From: Hemileia vastatrix
Taxonomy: Eukaryota; Basidiomycota; Pucciniomycetes; Pucciniales; Zaghouaniaceae
Reading direction: 5' to 3'
DNA length: 64,000 nt
Assembly (NCBI GenBank): GCA_030280995.1
Contig: JASXTE010000016.1
Span: 17,406,501 to 17,470,500, forward strand
Shown here: piece after piece, positions 11,318-21,065 of the stretch
How the letters are laid out: every line of letters begins with the position of its first letter
Numbering within the stretch: position 1 is the first letter of the stretch
Notes under the pieces: model-generated
Told to the model about the DNA's origin: nothing
Database searches by the model: none
Seen by the model: only the letters and a program-made list of their open reading frames with translations
Program-made: the position numbers and the translations under genes

Positions 11318-12205
11318 TCAAAACAAGATTCTTTCTAATATAATTGAAAACTCCCAAATGAATTTGCGTATCCCGGGATTCTCTTCCAACACCTGGTTAT
11401 CATAGTCGGTTGTTGGTCCCTTAATTCCTCCATCATCTATAAAGATTCCAGCATATTGTGGAATTTCGTCTTGAAGGATCCAAGCCATCTGAGCTTGATA
11501 AACTGCAACTGAATTTGTCGCTCCTTGAGGTAATCTTGTTAACTGTAAACGTCCTAGTGGTGTATCGAATGTAGTGAGAGGTCTTGAGTCCGGATGTAAC
11601 ACTCTCTCATCATATCCACCCATAATATCTCCCAAACCATAACACACTCTCCCTGCAAACGCTTCAACAAACTCCTCAGCACTAGGCGGTATCCCAGCAT
11701 CCTTTATTGTAACCCTATTTAATTCCCTAAGATCATGAACAACTCTAAGATTGCCATTCGGTTTCTTGATACAAAATACCGGACTAGAATAACTTGACGT
11801 TGATTGCTCATACAGTCCAGTGCGTATCCGTTCTCTGACAACTTCAATATAGGCTTCTTTTAATGCAGCCGGAATAGGAATCGGTTTCTGCTGCCACGGT
11901 TCATGACATACCACAGGAATCTTGTAAGGCTCCCCATAGGAATGCTTCAACACACCCCTCTCCTCTTCTACAAAAGCAATGGCCTTCTCTCGCTTGACCA
12001 TAACATCCAACAACAACTTCTTCTCTTCTCCAGACAACCAAACATCAGGTCCAAAATTAACAACACCCAGTCTCTCAAAAGTGATTCTTGACATCTCAGA
12101 AAATTCAGGCGGATTCTTTACCAAGGGACTTTCATAAGGATCTCTTGATAACCTTGGTCTTCTCAAAGGTGGATTTAATTCAGCAGGTAGCGGTTCATTA
12201 ATAGG
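11318..12205 (-). pseudogene. pol: Element A reverse transcriptase domain
   Basis: The frame opens directly after a TGA at 12208-12206 and continues the frame of the upstream segment. Ty3-type RT motifs are present: S-P-V-F-C-I-K-K-P-N-G, the L-R-E-L-N-R block, L-P-Q-G-A-T-N-S and the catalytic box F-I-D-D (F in place of the usual Y). It ends at a second in-frame TGA just before the connection to RNase H. Both TGA codons could have arisen from CGA by C-to-T change. It would copy genomic RNA into cDNA in virus-like particles; this copy is presumably inactive unless TGA is read through. Confidence 0.8.
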
Positions 12206-13213
12206 TCAAACTTTATTTGCTACTTTCTTATATTTGGCTGCGTCCACATCTAAATTAACTTGAGGTAAAACATTTTCTTTTGTATCGCCATTAAAACTTT
12301 CATCAAATGAATCTTCTTCATCGCCAGAATCAGAATAAGAAAAATTAGAAAAATATTTTATTTCATTTTTAAATTTTACCCTTTTCTCCTTTCCCTCGTC
12401 TAATTTATAAACAGATTTTCCAACACCTTTACTTCCCTTTTCCAAAAGTAAATCACCCGTAAAGAAAGTTGGCAGTTTAACCTCTTGCTGGAGAACCGGA
12501 ATTGAATTTTCACAAAAATTATTTTTTTGTGTTTTAATTATACTGAGATTTTTTATTGGATTTTGATAAGATTTTCGCAGTTTACCCTCTTGCTGGAGGT
12601 CCATAATAGAAGGAGATACTTGCAGTTTAACCTCTTGCTGGAGGTCCAAATTAGAAGGAGATAATTGCAGTTTAACCTCTTGCTGGAGGTCCGGAAATGA
12701 ATTTTCACAAAAATTATTTTTTTGTGTTTTAATTATACTGAGATTTTTTATTGGATTTTGATAAGATTTTCGCAGTTTACCCTCTTTCTGGAGAACCGGA
12801 ATAAAATTTTCACATAAATTATTTTTTTGTGTTTTAATTATACCGAGATTTTTAATCGTATTTTGATAAGATTTTTGCAGTTTACCCTCTTGCTGGAGGT
12901 CCAAAATAGAAGGAGATAATTGCAGTTTAACCTCTTGCTGGAGGACATAAAACATACCCTTCCAATTTTTATCCAACCTAATTTGGCCCATTTTGCCTTT
13001 TTCACCATTTTTAAATTTAATAGAAAAACAGGGTAAATCCAATAAACATATAGAAAAGTCCAAAACGTATTTGCACTCCAAAGTAATATTAACAGAAAAT
13101 AATTGAGAATCCACTTGAATTATCTCCAAGTGAGCTGACCTATTGCAATCCGGGATCTCATCCTGAGGAGAAATTACAACATTAGAGTGATCAGCCCCTG
13201 CTACCCCAAAAAA
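12206..13213 (-). CDS. N-terminal pol spacer of element A, reached by -1 frameshift
   Basis: Open frame overlapping the gag-protease end by about 40 nt and lying one base back (-1) from the gag frame. The useful part begins at the slippery site at 13213; codons further upstream are out-of-frame shadow. The protein has no recognised enzyme domain. From 12945 down to 12472 it consists largely of repeats of L-Q-Q-E-V/G-K-L, each encoded by one copy of the hairpin motif, alternating with a second repeat (S-Y-Q-N-x-I-K-N-L). An acidic tail follows, then a TGA in frame with RT. It probably acts as a linker whose sequence is dictated by the nucleic-acid repeat. Confidence 0.65.
   Translation of the reverse strand, partial: FFGVAGADHSNVVISPQDEIPDCNRSAHLEIIQVDSQLFSVNITLECKYVLDFSICLLDLPCFSIKFKNGEKGKMGQIRLDKNWKGMFYVLQQEVKLQLSPSILDLQQEGKLQKSYQNTIKNLGIIKTQKNNLCENFIPVLQKEGKLRKSYQNPIKNLSIIKTQKNNFCENSFPDLQQEVKLQLSPSNLDLQQEVKLQVSPSIMDLQQEGKLRKSYQNPIKNLSIIKTQKNNFCENSIPVLQQEVKLPTFFTGDLLLEKGSKGVGKSVYKLDEGKEKRVKFKNEIKYFSNFSYSDSGDEEDSFDESFNGDTKENVLPQVNLDVDAAKYKKVANKV
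12472..12945. repeat. Seven hairpin motifs inside the pol spacer ORF
   Basis: Copies start near 12472, 12577, 12622, 12667, 12772, 12877 and 12922, each gcagttta(a/c)cctcttgctggagg or close to it. Most stems are ACCTC...GAGGT or CCTC...GAGG; two copies have a broken outer stem (...ggagaacc). Two longer units of about 200 bp that include intervening sequence are also duplicated. Confidence 0.85.
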
Positions 13214-15810
13214 TGAGGGCATCCATCCCTTTCCATCAAACATAATTCACCAGAAGCCGTCCGTTTTATATGCCGCTTCTTGGTGCAAACACAACACTGG
13301 CACAGAGTAGTAATCCCTGGCCGTGTTTCCCAACCTTCATCTCCAGGAGGCGCTAAACGCATATGTAACCTCCGCATATCTTCACCAGTGATTTCCAAAC
13401 TAATCCCCATGCCAGCTTGATACCCTATCCTGGCCTCAAAATCCATCAAAAAAGGACCACCAAAAACAGTTTTGACTGCTCCTCTGGCCATATAAAAGTG
13501 AACCTTACCAACAGATCCACCAATGCCTAACCTGACATGCTCAGCTGTACCCATCAGCTCGGTTGCATGCCCTCCAATGCCTCTGAGGTTTCCCCCAGTT
13601 CCAATTTTAATTGGCAAGCCTATACTCGTTGCTTGCTCCAATGAAATTAAATTAATTTGAGACCCTGAATCGACCAAGGCCTTTACTTCTTTACCATTAA
13701 GAGTTACCACCAGGTAACCCAGGAGAGCGGAAAAATGTGTATCTACATCTTCCCCAAACTTTTCAGCATTTTCACAAATATATTCCACCTCTCCAGTGGA
13801 AACCCGACGCCTCGTCAAATGCTTCTTTTGCTTTTCAGCAAGCGCCAGACTAATCGTAAATAACTCCCCTAAAGATAAGGGAATCTGCAGTTGATTCACC
13901 CTATTCAAAACTGCGTCCATCGCATTAGCTTGACCAGAAACTACTGGCCGCTCATACTGGACCTTTGATTTAACAACCTTGGCCCTGGGTACCTCTTGAG
14001 GTCCAACCGAGCCATCTTCACCCCCCATTATAACATCTTCACTTTCTATAACCCTAACTCCGTCACCAGCTTCTTGCACTAATCCTGATCCATCGCTAGT
14101 CCTTCTTACACCCTCCATTGGGATGGGACCGCTAAAACTTGGTCTGGGTAGAGAGGCCAACGGTACGTCCTCCTCAGAATCCCAATCATCCTCTGGCATA
14201 GGCTCACCATTTAAATCAAACTTGCCATAACTAGGGGGCCCCATATCAGCAATCCCGTTCTGCATTTTATATAATTCGTCCTTAGAGTAAGGGTTCAATT
14301 CGTTGGCGGCAGTTTGAGCACTAGAATTCTTGTCCTTAGAGTAAGGGTTCACTTTGTTATTGGCCTTGCCAGGATTAGCCCTCAATTGGCTCTGAATGCT
14401 ACTTTTCGCCTTAGTAGCAGCTGCTCTTCTAGCAGCATTAACATTGTATTCGCCAGCCATACAGCTACCCTCCACCTGGGCAACCGTTGCCAGCTCTAAA
14501 CCACCAAAAGAAGTAGAAAATGTGGCTTTACTGACCTCTTTCTCCTTACCCTTGTCAGCTTTACCACCATTACCATTACCATTTTTGCCACTCTTGGCAT
14601 TAACATCTTCATCCGTCACCTCTTCAAACCTGGCTCTCCTTTCAGCCGTTAAACTTCTTCTGACCAAATCAGAAGGAGACTGTCCATCACTGGGCTTGAT
14701 GAACGAACCATCAGGAAATTTATAAACTTTACCATCAAATAAAACTCGCCCAGCATCCATATCCTTATCAAGAGCAAAACAAACTGTTGCTCTGTGCCCC
14801 CTCCTATTACAATAGGAGCACACCTTTGGCTCATCGTAGCCACCTCTATAACTACTACCACCATTCCCACCATTTCTCCCATTGCCTGGGAAGCGGTTAC
14901 CATTATTATTGCCATTATAATTTCGACGTTCATACCCTCTAGACTGATAAGAAGTCGACGTTGACGAAGAAGCGATTGGGGCCTTATTGGCCTTCTGAGT
15001 CTCTTGAACAAATATTTTTAATTGTTTCGTTAAATCGGCCAAGTGATCGACCATCTTATTGTCTACATTGCCCTCAACTTTAGCAGCCGGTAATCCCATT
15101 TGTGCCTTCTTGGCCTCCTGGGCTTTGACCATAATATCGTTGTTTTCGGCCAAAACTTCGCTAACCTTGCTAACATATTGAGTGCATGACTCTTGATATT
15201 TGTCCAACGCCAATAACTTTAGATGGGCTTGAATGTTGTCCTTGATAACCTCCAGAGCCGGAAGTTTCTGCTCACCATTAGGCAGTTCCTTCATCAAATC
15301 TTTTCTTGAAAGATCCTTCAAGACGTCCATACGAATATCCCTGCTGCATGCTGTCCAAAACAAATCTTTTGCTTGGTTCTCATGCACTAACTCGTCCACC
15401 AGTATGAGATATTCCACCACTTCATCAAACTGAACACAGAGCTTTTTGAAGTCAGCCATAGAAGAAACTCCACCTTTTGCTTTCCAGTCTCCAACAATTT
15501 TATTGAGGTCCATCATAGTAAACCTAACACCCCATCTATCAACCATAGCTTTAGAAAGCTTAACCCAATCCTTGTCTTTGAATGCCTGCATAGCAATAAC
15601 CTCTTTTTCCACCTCCCTATCAGCAATAAAAAATCTAACTTGCTTCACCATGTCCACATGAGAAGCACCATCAACAGCAGCAGCAGCTTCATACCTGCTA
15701 ATGAACCATTTAACCTCCTCCCCATCAAACTTTGGGCCATCCCAAGAAACAATTCTAACTGAGGGAGTAAGAGGGTTAGAAGATCCAGAAGCAACAGCAG
15801 AAGAAGACAT
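13201..15810 (-). CDS. gag: Element A gag-protease (869 aa)
   Basis: Starts at the ATG at 15810, about 150 nt inside the primer site, and is intact to the TAG at 13203-13201. Residues about 1-250 are a helical capsid-like region (opening W-D-G-P-K-F-D-G-E-E-V). A Gly/Asn/Arg-rich stretch leads to a CCHC zinc knuckle, C-S-Y-C-N-R-R-G-H-R-A-T-V-C, near residue 330. A long low-complexity linker follows. A retropepsin with L-V-D-S-G-S near residue 710 and a G-G-P-F-L-M-D-F block follow before the end. It would form the particle, bind RNA and cleave the polyprotein. Gag and protease share one ORF, with pol reached by frameshift. Confidence 0.85.
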   Translation of the reverse strand: MSSSAVASGSSNPLTPSVRIVSWDGPKFDGEEVKWFISRYEAAAAVDGASHVDMVKQVRFFIADREVEKEVIAMQAFKDKDWVKLSKAMVDRWGVRFTMMDLNKIVGDWKAKGGVSSMADFKKLCVQFDEVVEYLILVDELVHENQAKDLFWTACSRDIRMDVLKDLSRKDLMKELPNGEQKLPALEVIKDNIQAHLKLLALDKYQESCTQYVSKVSEVLAENNDIMVKAQEAKKAQMGLPAAKVEGNVDNKMVDHLADLTKQLKIFVQETQKANKAPIASSSTSTSYQSRGYERRNYNGNNNGNRFPGNGRNGGNGGSSYRGGYDEPKVCSYCNRRGHRATVCFALDKDMDAGRVLFDGKVYKFPDGSFIKPSDGQSPSDLVRRSLTAERRARFEEVTDEDVNAKSGKNGNGNGGKADKGKEKEVSKATFSTSFGGLELATVAQVEGSCMAGEYNVNAARRAAATKAKSSIQSQLRANPGKANNKVNPYSKDKNSSAQTAANELNPYSKDELYKMQNGIADMGPPSYGKFDLNGEPMPEDDWDSEEDVPLASLPRPSFSGPIPMEGVRRTSDGSGLVQEAGDGVRVIESEDVIMGGEDGSVGPQEVPRAKVVKSKVQYERPVVSGQANAMDAVLNRVNQLQIPLSLGELFTISLALAEKQKKHLTRRRVSTGEVEYICENAEKFGEDVDTHFSALLGYLVVTLNGKEVKALVDSGSQINLISLEQATSIGLPIKIGTGGNLRGIGGHATELMGTAEHVRLGIGGSVGKVHFYMARGAVKTVFGGPFLMDFEARIGYQAGMGISLEITGEDMRRLHMRLAPPGDEGWETRPGITTLCQCCVCTKKRHIKRTASGELCLMERDGCPHFLG
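13207..13213 (-). promoter_or_regulatory. Candidate -1 ribosomal frameshift heptamer T TTT TTG
   Basis: In the gag frame the last codons read CAT TTT TTG GGG TAG. The heptamer T TTT TTG fits X XXY YYZ, and slipping back one base enters the pol frame, which is open downstream. Only one sense codon separates the site from the stop. No clear pseudoknot was identified by eye. Confidence 0.6.
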
Positions 15811-15962
15811 CCCAATAAGTAAAGAAAAGCGTTAACAATCGATAAAATAGCAAGCCTCTTGCAGGCCAATAACAAAGATCCAATTAGAGTTCCAGAAAAT
15901 AAGCCTCTTGCAGGCTAAGAACGTTCTTGATCCAAGTAAGTCTTTAAAGAAAGCTAGAGAAA

Positions 15963-15984
15963 TCGAACCCCACGTTGGGCGCCA
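15963..15984 (-). other. Element A primer binding site (tRNA-Lys type)
   Basis: The plus strand reads like the 3' end of a tRNA-Lys (T-loop TTCGAACCCC-like, then CACGTTGGGCGCCA); its complement on the element's sense strand begins TGGCGCC three bases after the 5' LTR. The 22-base match is recognised from memory of eukaryotic tRNA-Lys(CUU). Confidence 0.8.
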
Positions 15985-15987
15985 ACT

Positions 15988-17092
15988 ATGGTAAGGTAAA
16001 CTCTTACAGTCGCCTTGCTGTAAGCAGAATCCGGAGGAGATATGTGGATTTAGCTGAAAACCCCGTCCTTCCAATAAAAATAACAAAATGGGAATTCTAA
16101 ATCACTAAGCTAACCAATCTACTTGAATCAGATTGATGAAAATAATGAAACTCTAAAATAATTAACGCTTATTGAGATTTAATGAAAGTGGCTGTTGAGA
16201 AAGAAATACTGATAACAACAATTAAGGTGTACCAGTGAAAGATCTGAAAAGATTGACTTTTATGTTTTTATAATAATTTGAATTTTTATGAGACAGCAAT
16301 AATCAAGTCCCAGCAATGAAGACCTTTCTAAAGATACCCTGTATGAAGTGTTGTTTAAATTGTTGAGTAGTATTTCTAAAATGTTATATATAAAATATAA
16401 AGTTATAAGGGTATTACAAATTTATTTGATTTGTTGAGTAATAAAAAATGAGACCGTGGTGGTTAATGATTAAGCTGTATGATGTGTTCCCCCTCCTCAA
16501 TTTCGAGTTTGAGAAGCGCTTAAGTATTCCTAGTCACGTGCCTAAGTTTTTCCCCTCCTGAGCTCTTCCAGAGTCAATCCGGAGCCCGTACGGAGTCCAT
16601 ACGGAGTCCGTCCAGACTTCCGGACTCAATTAGAACCTTAAAACTATAATAAAAAATCTAGAAAAAATACACATAATAGAGCTACTTCCCCTTTACATAC
16701 CAAACTAATTTTCGTAGTCTGAGAAACTCTAATTACCCCGTGAAAATTCATCAAAGTTAAGTAATTTTTGAAAACGTAAATATTTCTATAAAACTTTAAA
16801 ATTCATTTAAAAATATAAGAAAAATAGTAAAAATTCTGGGAAAATTTCACAAGGTTCTTGAGTGACTCGACTTGATACTTATAAATTTTTTAGACCGTAA
16901 AAATAAGTTTTCTCCATAAAATAAATTGTTTTTGTGTAGGCATTTGCTCGTGACCAATTTCTTCATATTTAAAACTCAAATAAATTAAATAAAACCCTTT
17001 TATATATATAAAAAAATAATAACGCCAATCTTGCACTCTGTAATAACTCCATTTACATATTTAGGTGCCGTACTAAACTTTAGGCTACCACA
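15988..17092 (-). repeat. Element A 5' LTR (1105 bp)
   Basis: Partner of 4220-5346, carrying the same TATA region and a shorter minisatellite. Followed by the target duplication acgct at 17093-17097. The two LTRs differ at only a few scattered bases by eye, apart from the minisatellite, suggesting a fairly recent insertion. Confidence 0.9.
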
Positions 17093-17257
17093 ACGCTTTC
17101 TTGGAAGAAGGTAAAATTTCCTGGGAAATTTTGATAAAAAAAGAAAATCTTCTTCAATATCAGAATCAGAATCACAATCAGAGTCCAAGAGGAGATCAAG
17201 AGCTATGAAAGTCATTGCTTGATGTAGCTTATCACAATTTGAGAGTGAGGAAGGCAT
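17093..17257 (-). pseudogene. 5' part of a small acidic ORF split by element A
   Basis: Opens with ATG at 17257 and encodes 55 residues with an acidic run (D-S-D-C-D-S-D-S-D-I-E-E-D) before the element A insertion. The frame resumes at 4219. Acidic residues then F-L-S-K recall the short ORF at 27506, upstream of the HARBI1-like transposase, and sequence at 3870-4075 matches sequence downstream of that transposase. It may therefore be the N-terminal end of a second, internally deleted copy. That assignment is inference. Confidence 0.45.
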
Positions 17258-17520
17258 GACTCTTATACTGTATTAAAATGTAAATGATGTATGATGTTTT
17301 GAGTTATGAAGTGCTATGCTGCAGAGTGCTGTGTATAAATGGGATAATGCTGAAAAATCTTTGAAATAAGAAGTTATGGTGAAATCAGCACTTTTTGTTG
17401 AGAAAGTGCAGATTCGAGTGAAATAAGTGACTTATTTCATTTTGAAATACACCAGTGTTGGGGCTAGTGTGTTTTCTGCAATTAAATAAGTGCAGATTTT
17501 CCAGAACTGAAAAACCCTAT
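17258..17520. other. Non-coding stretch
   Basis: No gene recognised. It contains short inverted blocks around 'gtgaaataagtgacttatttc' at about 17416-17440, a local palindrome. Confidence 0.3.
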
Positions 17521-17590
17521 CACCATAAAATATTTGGCGGAGATTTGCTAGCAAATCCTCAACTTGAATTCAGATGGAACTCAGACTGAA
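17521..17590 (+). mobile_element. Left end of a CACTA-type MITE
   Basis: The left terminus begins CACCATAAAATATTTGGCGG, then a 16-bp palindrome GATTTGCTAGCAAATC, then gaactcaga(c/t)-type subterminal repeats. The order matches the complete copy at 34480-34740. No matching right terminus was found nearby, so it is a fragment or a longer diverged element. Confidence 0.55.
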
Positions 17591-18804
17591 CTGTGAATGA
17601 AAACCAACTTGAACTCTTGTGAAAATATAATTAGATATTTTGCGGAATGATACTGAAATTGAAATTAAATCATTCTAACTTTTGAATGACATGAATTTTA
17701 GAAATTATTCCAAACACTATATATATTGAGGCCATATATTTTACTTGGTTTATGAACTACCATTCAAGATGGGGCTGAAAAGCCATTTAAAATTGTCTAT
17801 TTTTCAATTATTTATTTTATTGTAAATTGTTATTCTTGTGAAATCAATTAAATAATATTAAAAGCCATAATTAATTGTTTGAAATTACATCAAGAATTTT
17901 ACTCAATTTTTGCATTTAAATTTTGTTAGAAAATTCAGATAAATTGAGGGGCTTTTAGATAAAATTTTTGATATTTTACAATTATTCACAATGATTTTGA
18001 TTTAGGGACAGTGCGATTGAACATTCACCTACAAGGTGGTAATAAGTATGTGAAGGTCAATTAAGAATCTATATTTATATATTGAAAGTGATATGGAATA
18101 TCCATACAAAAAATGATTATTTAAATTCAAATTCATATTTAATATGCTTATGAAAATTAATACTTTCAAAGTCATGTTACATATCATTATAAAAAATCAC
18201 TTTATATATCCATATGAAACATTGTACTACACATTCATATGCAAAATTTTTTGGGATGCACATATGAAATATGAAATTTCATATACATCTTAATATTTGT
18301 CTTGAAGATGCAGATTGAAATTTTTATTGAATAAAATTATTGAAATAATTTTTCAGTATTATTTTTTTGATGTTTTATTATGAAATTTGTTTGATTTGAT
18401 TTTAGTTTTTTAATTTTGCTTTAGTTTTCTGCATTTTATTATATTATATTGTATTTTTATTAATTTTATCATATTTTATTACACTTATTTAATATACTTC
18501 ATCACATTATGAAATTTTAAAATATATTAAATTATACTTTATTGTATTATATTATATTTTTTTGATTCTGTGTTATATTATATTATATTATTGTATTAGA
18601 ATTTAATTTAATTTTGCTCCAATTTATCACATTCATTTTTATAACATCCAGCTTCATCTTATTTTATTTCATCTCATTTTATCTCAATTGTCTTTATCTT
18701 TATGTAGCTTTTTTTCCTATAATCATTTATTTATTTATTGATTTTCATTATGTTACATTATATTTTATTGAGTTCTTATTTATTTAATTTATGTGGATTA
18801 AGTG
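17591..18804. other. AT-rich non-coding stretch
   Basis: Includes a very AT-rich tract (about 18390-18800) of tta/ttat-type low complexity. No gene was recognised. Confidence 0.5.
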
Positions 18805-19110
18805 GTACAGCCATACAAAAGAGTTCATGTTCCAAAAATTGGCTGGTGAGATCTGATTTATGGCTGTATATCAAAATTCAAATGCATAAAATTTGATGGC
18901 AAACATTTGTGTACAGCTATTCATCAGCATTCACATATGTAAAATTGGCTTGTAAGCCCTGATGTACAGCCATAAATCAGATTTCAAATTTATAAAATTG
19001 GATGTTTAAATCTGATGTGAGGCTATAAATGAGAGTTAACATGCGTAGAATTGATCAGTGAAATATGATAAAAAGCTGTAAATCAGAGTTCATGTGCTCA
19101 AAATTTTCTA
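18805..19110. repeat. Degenerate tandem repeat, about 50-60-bp unit, six copies
   Basis: Units share 'tacagccataaatcag', 'ttca.atg.ataaaattgg' and 'tgaaatctgat'. Copies start near 18808, 18863, 18911, 18963, 19019 and 19072. No coding potential. Confidence 0.65.
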
Positions 19111-19458
19111 TTTATTTCAGTTTTATATCCATACATCAGCATTGGCCAGCTAATTTTTAAAATTAGAGCACATTTATTTTCATATAAAATTTGACTTTTA
19201 AAATAAATAATGAGTGAATAAAGAAAAATAAATTGAAATGTAATATATTAAAATATTTTTGTATAAAATAAAATAAAATATAAATGAATAGAAAGTAATT
19301 AAGTTGAATAAATTGAAACATATAATATTGAAATATTTTATTATATAGTAGAATATGATAAAATATATTATATTTTAATATATTTTTATATAGTAGAATT
19401 TTATAAAATAAATTGAAATGAAATGAAAGAAATAAACTATAAAAATAAAAAATCAAAA

Positions 19459-19551
19459 TTAGACATTGAAATTAAGAAGATCTTTAACTCCTTCAGACAA
19501 TTCTTGAAAAAAATTATATTCTTCAGGAATAAATTCTTTTAAATGTAGTTG
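19459..19551 (-). pseudogene. Short coding-like fragment
   Basis: The minus strand reads about 27 residues with protein-like composition (K-E-F-I-P-E-E-Y-N-F-F-Q-E-L-S-E-G-V) ending at a TAA at 19461-19459. No family is recognised and no upstream start is visible. It may be a terminal exon of a decayed gene or chance. Confidence 0.2.
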
Positions 19552-19777
19552 AATGAAAATAAATAGCACAAGATATAATAATATATATCATGAATAAAAT
19601 TAAAGTTTGTAAAATTTATTTATGGCTTAGTTTAGTGGTAAGCAAAGTATATTTTGTGAATAATACTCTCATAGCTCTCATTTAATCACAATTGAGTTTA
19701 AGTGAGCTCAGTAGCTGTCTTTATTAATAGAAAATTATGTTCTTAAAATTGTTTCTTACCAATTAAACCATATATAT

Positions 19778-20988
19778 TGGCAGGTCGTCTAGAAGGAGTA
19801 TGAAAAGGAGGATAAAAGAAGAGGTAGAATAGGAAGATAAAGACTAATTTGTAAATAGTATTTGAGAAATAGATATTAATTGGATTTACGGAGAGTAATA
19901 CAACAATATTTTATGAGTAATGACACCACAGTAGATTTAATTGATATCTAATACTTTTGTAAGTTAGTTCTCAATGCGCGACAATCAATTATTATTATTA
20001 ATAGACTTATTTCAACATTGAAATTATTTAAGATTTATATTAGAACTGTAAGACTAATAATAATAATAATAATAATAATTTGTATGATATTTAAAAAATA
20101 TAATAAAGTATGAGTATAATAAGTGATGTTTACTAGAGAGGTTTCAAAGGCTCTTTTATAGGCAAGAAGACCTTCTCAATTGTCTAAGTTTTAGTTACAT
20201 GGATTATAGTAATATAAAAAGAACAGGTGTTTTAATTTAATTGAAACATACAAAACAAAAAGAAAAATTAACCCAATAATGTGAACCCGTGAATAAGAAA
20301 TAACTATTCCCACCGTACAGTCCTAAACAAATATAATAAATGACTACGTGAATATGAAAACTAAGAACCATGTGAAAGGAAATCTAAAACAGGTAATAAA
20401 AATAGCTGAAAAGGTTTAATTAAAACAAAAGGAATTATTTTCACGCCTTTTAATTCAGTATAAAGAAAATTAAATTAATCTTATTAACCATTTCAAGTAA
20501 TTAAATTATTAATTTAATTGAAACGACTAATTAAATTACTAAAATAACCTATTTAGAATGTGAAATACAATTTATCATATTAAATAAGTATTTTACTTAA
20601 TTTAGTAATTTTAATGACACAATTAAGGGTCAAGGAAGCGCCCAATATTTGTGGATAATATTGAAAGATAAGTTGTATTTTAGTTTATATAAATTTTATT
20701 ATTCAATTTATAATTACATTATAAGTTGTATTTTATACTTATAATATAACTTTAAATAATTATTTTATTTATTTAGAATACATACAAAATGTGCCATGAT
20801 ATTATAGAATATAATATTTTATATGTAATAAAAATTTTCTTAATATAGAACTATTTTACTTATAAAATATAATTTTATTCAATAAGATTTTTTATTGTAA
20901 CTACATAAAATGTATAGCATTATTCCCTTAAATTATTCCAGTAATTTATCATATAATTTACTGGGCTCCTGAGATAGCCTGGCTGACA
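19778..20988 (-). repeat. Element B1 3' LTR (about 1.2 kb)
   Basis: On the sense strand it begins TGTCAGCCAGGCTA and ends CTTCTAGACGACCTGCCA. It aligns with the solo LTR at 28909-30038 at the start, around the TATA box (TATAAAAG, 20153-20160 on the minus strand) and at the end. A TAA-type trinucleotide run lies at about 20053-20083. Confidence 0.75.
20053..20083. repeat. (TAA)n microsatellite in the B1 LTR
   Basis: Eight to nine uninterrupted taa/aat units within the LTR. Confidence 0.85.
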
Positions 20989-21000
20989 CTCCCTCACTCT
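20989..21000 (-). other. B1 polypurine tract
   Basis: agagtgagggag on the sense strand, directly before TGTCAGCC. The same 12 bases occur at the equivalent place in B2 (32269-32280) and B3 (49995-50006). Here it is preceded by an A/T homopolymer run at 21001-21020. Confidence 0.75.
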
Positions 21001-21065
21001 AAAAAAAAAAAAAAAAAAAATGCTAAGATTTTTTCTTTTTATACTTTTTTAACAGAGTAGGAAGA

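Larger units (their letters stand above)
4220..17092 (-). mobile_element. Element A: Ty3/gypsy LTR retrotransposon with an antisense gene
   Basis: A near-complete 12.9-kb element in minus orientation. LTRs at 4220-5346 and 15988-17092 match along their whole length and are flanked by the 5-bp duplication acgct. Inside, read on the minus strand, are a tRNA-Lys-type primer site, gag-protease (15810-13201), a slippery heptamer at the gag stop, pol in the -1 frame (to 8792) and a purine tract against the 3' LTR. About 3.4 kb between pol and the 3' LTR carries hairpin arrays and a spliced gene on the opposite strand. Two in-frame TGA codons interrupt pol, so the copy is probably inactive. The terminal base (4220 or 4221) is uncertain by one. 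Confidence 0.9.

Noticed and set aside
10206..11405. Several plus-strand ORFs of 60-70 codons over element A pol
   Set aside because: Low-complexity Ser/Thr/Pro readings antisense to conserved pol domains; no splice structure or motif, unlike the gene at 5470.
14314..15661. Plus-strand ORFs over element A gag
   Set aside because: Mirror frames of an intact, recognisable gag-protease ORF with no motif of their own.
15963..15984. A tRNA-Lys gene
   Set aside because: Only the 3' 22 bases resemble the tRNA, and they lie exactly at the primer-site position of element A.
19163..19456. 97-codon minus-strand ORF
   Set aside because: Composition is F/Y/I/L/N only, from an AT-rich low-complexity tract; no start context or domain.
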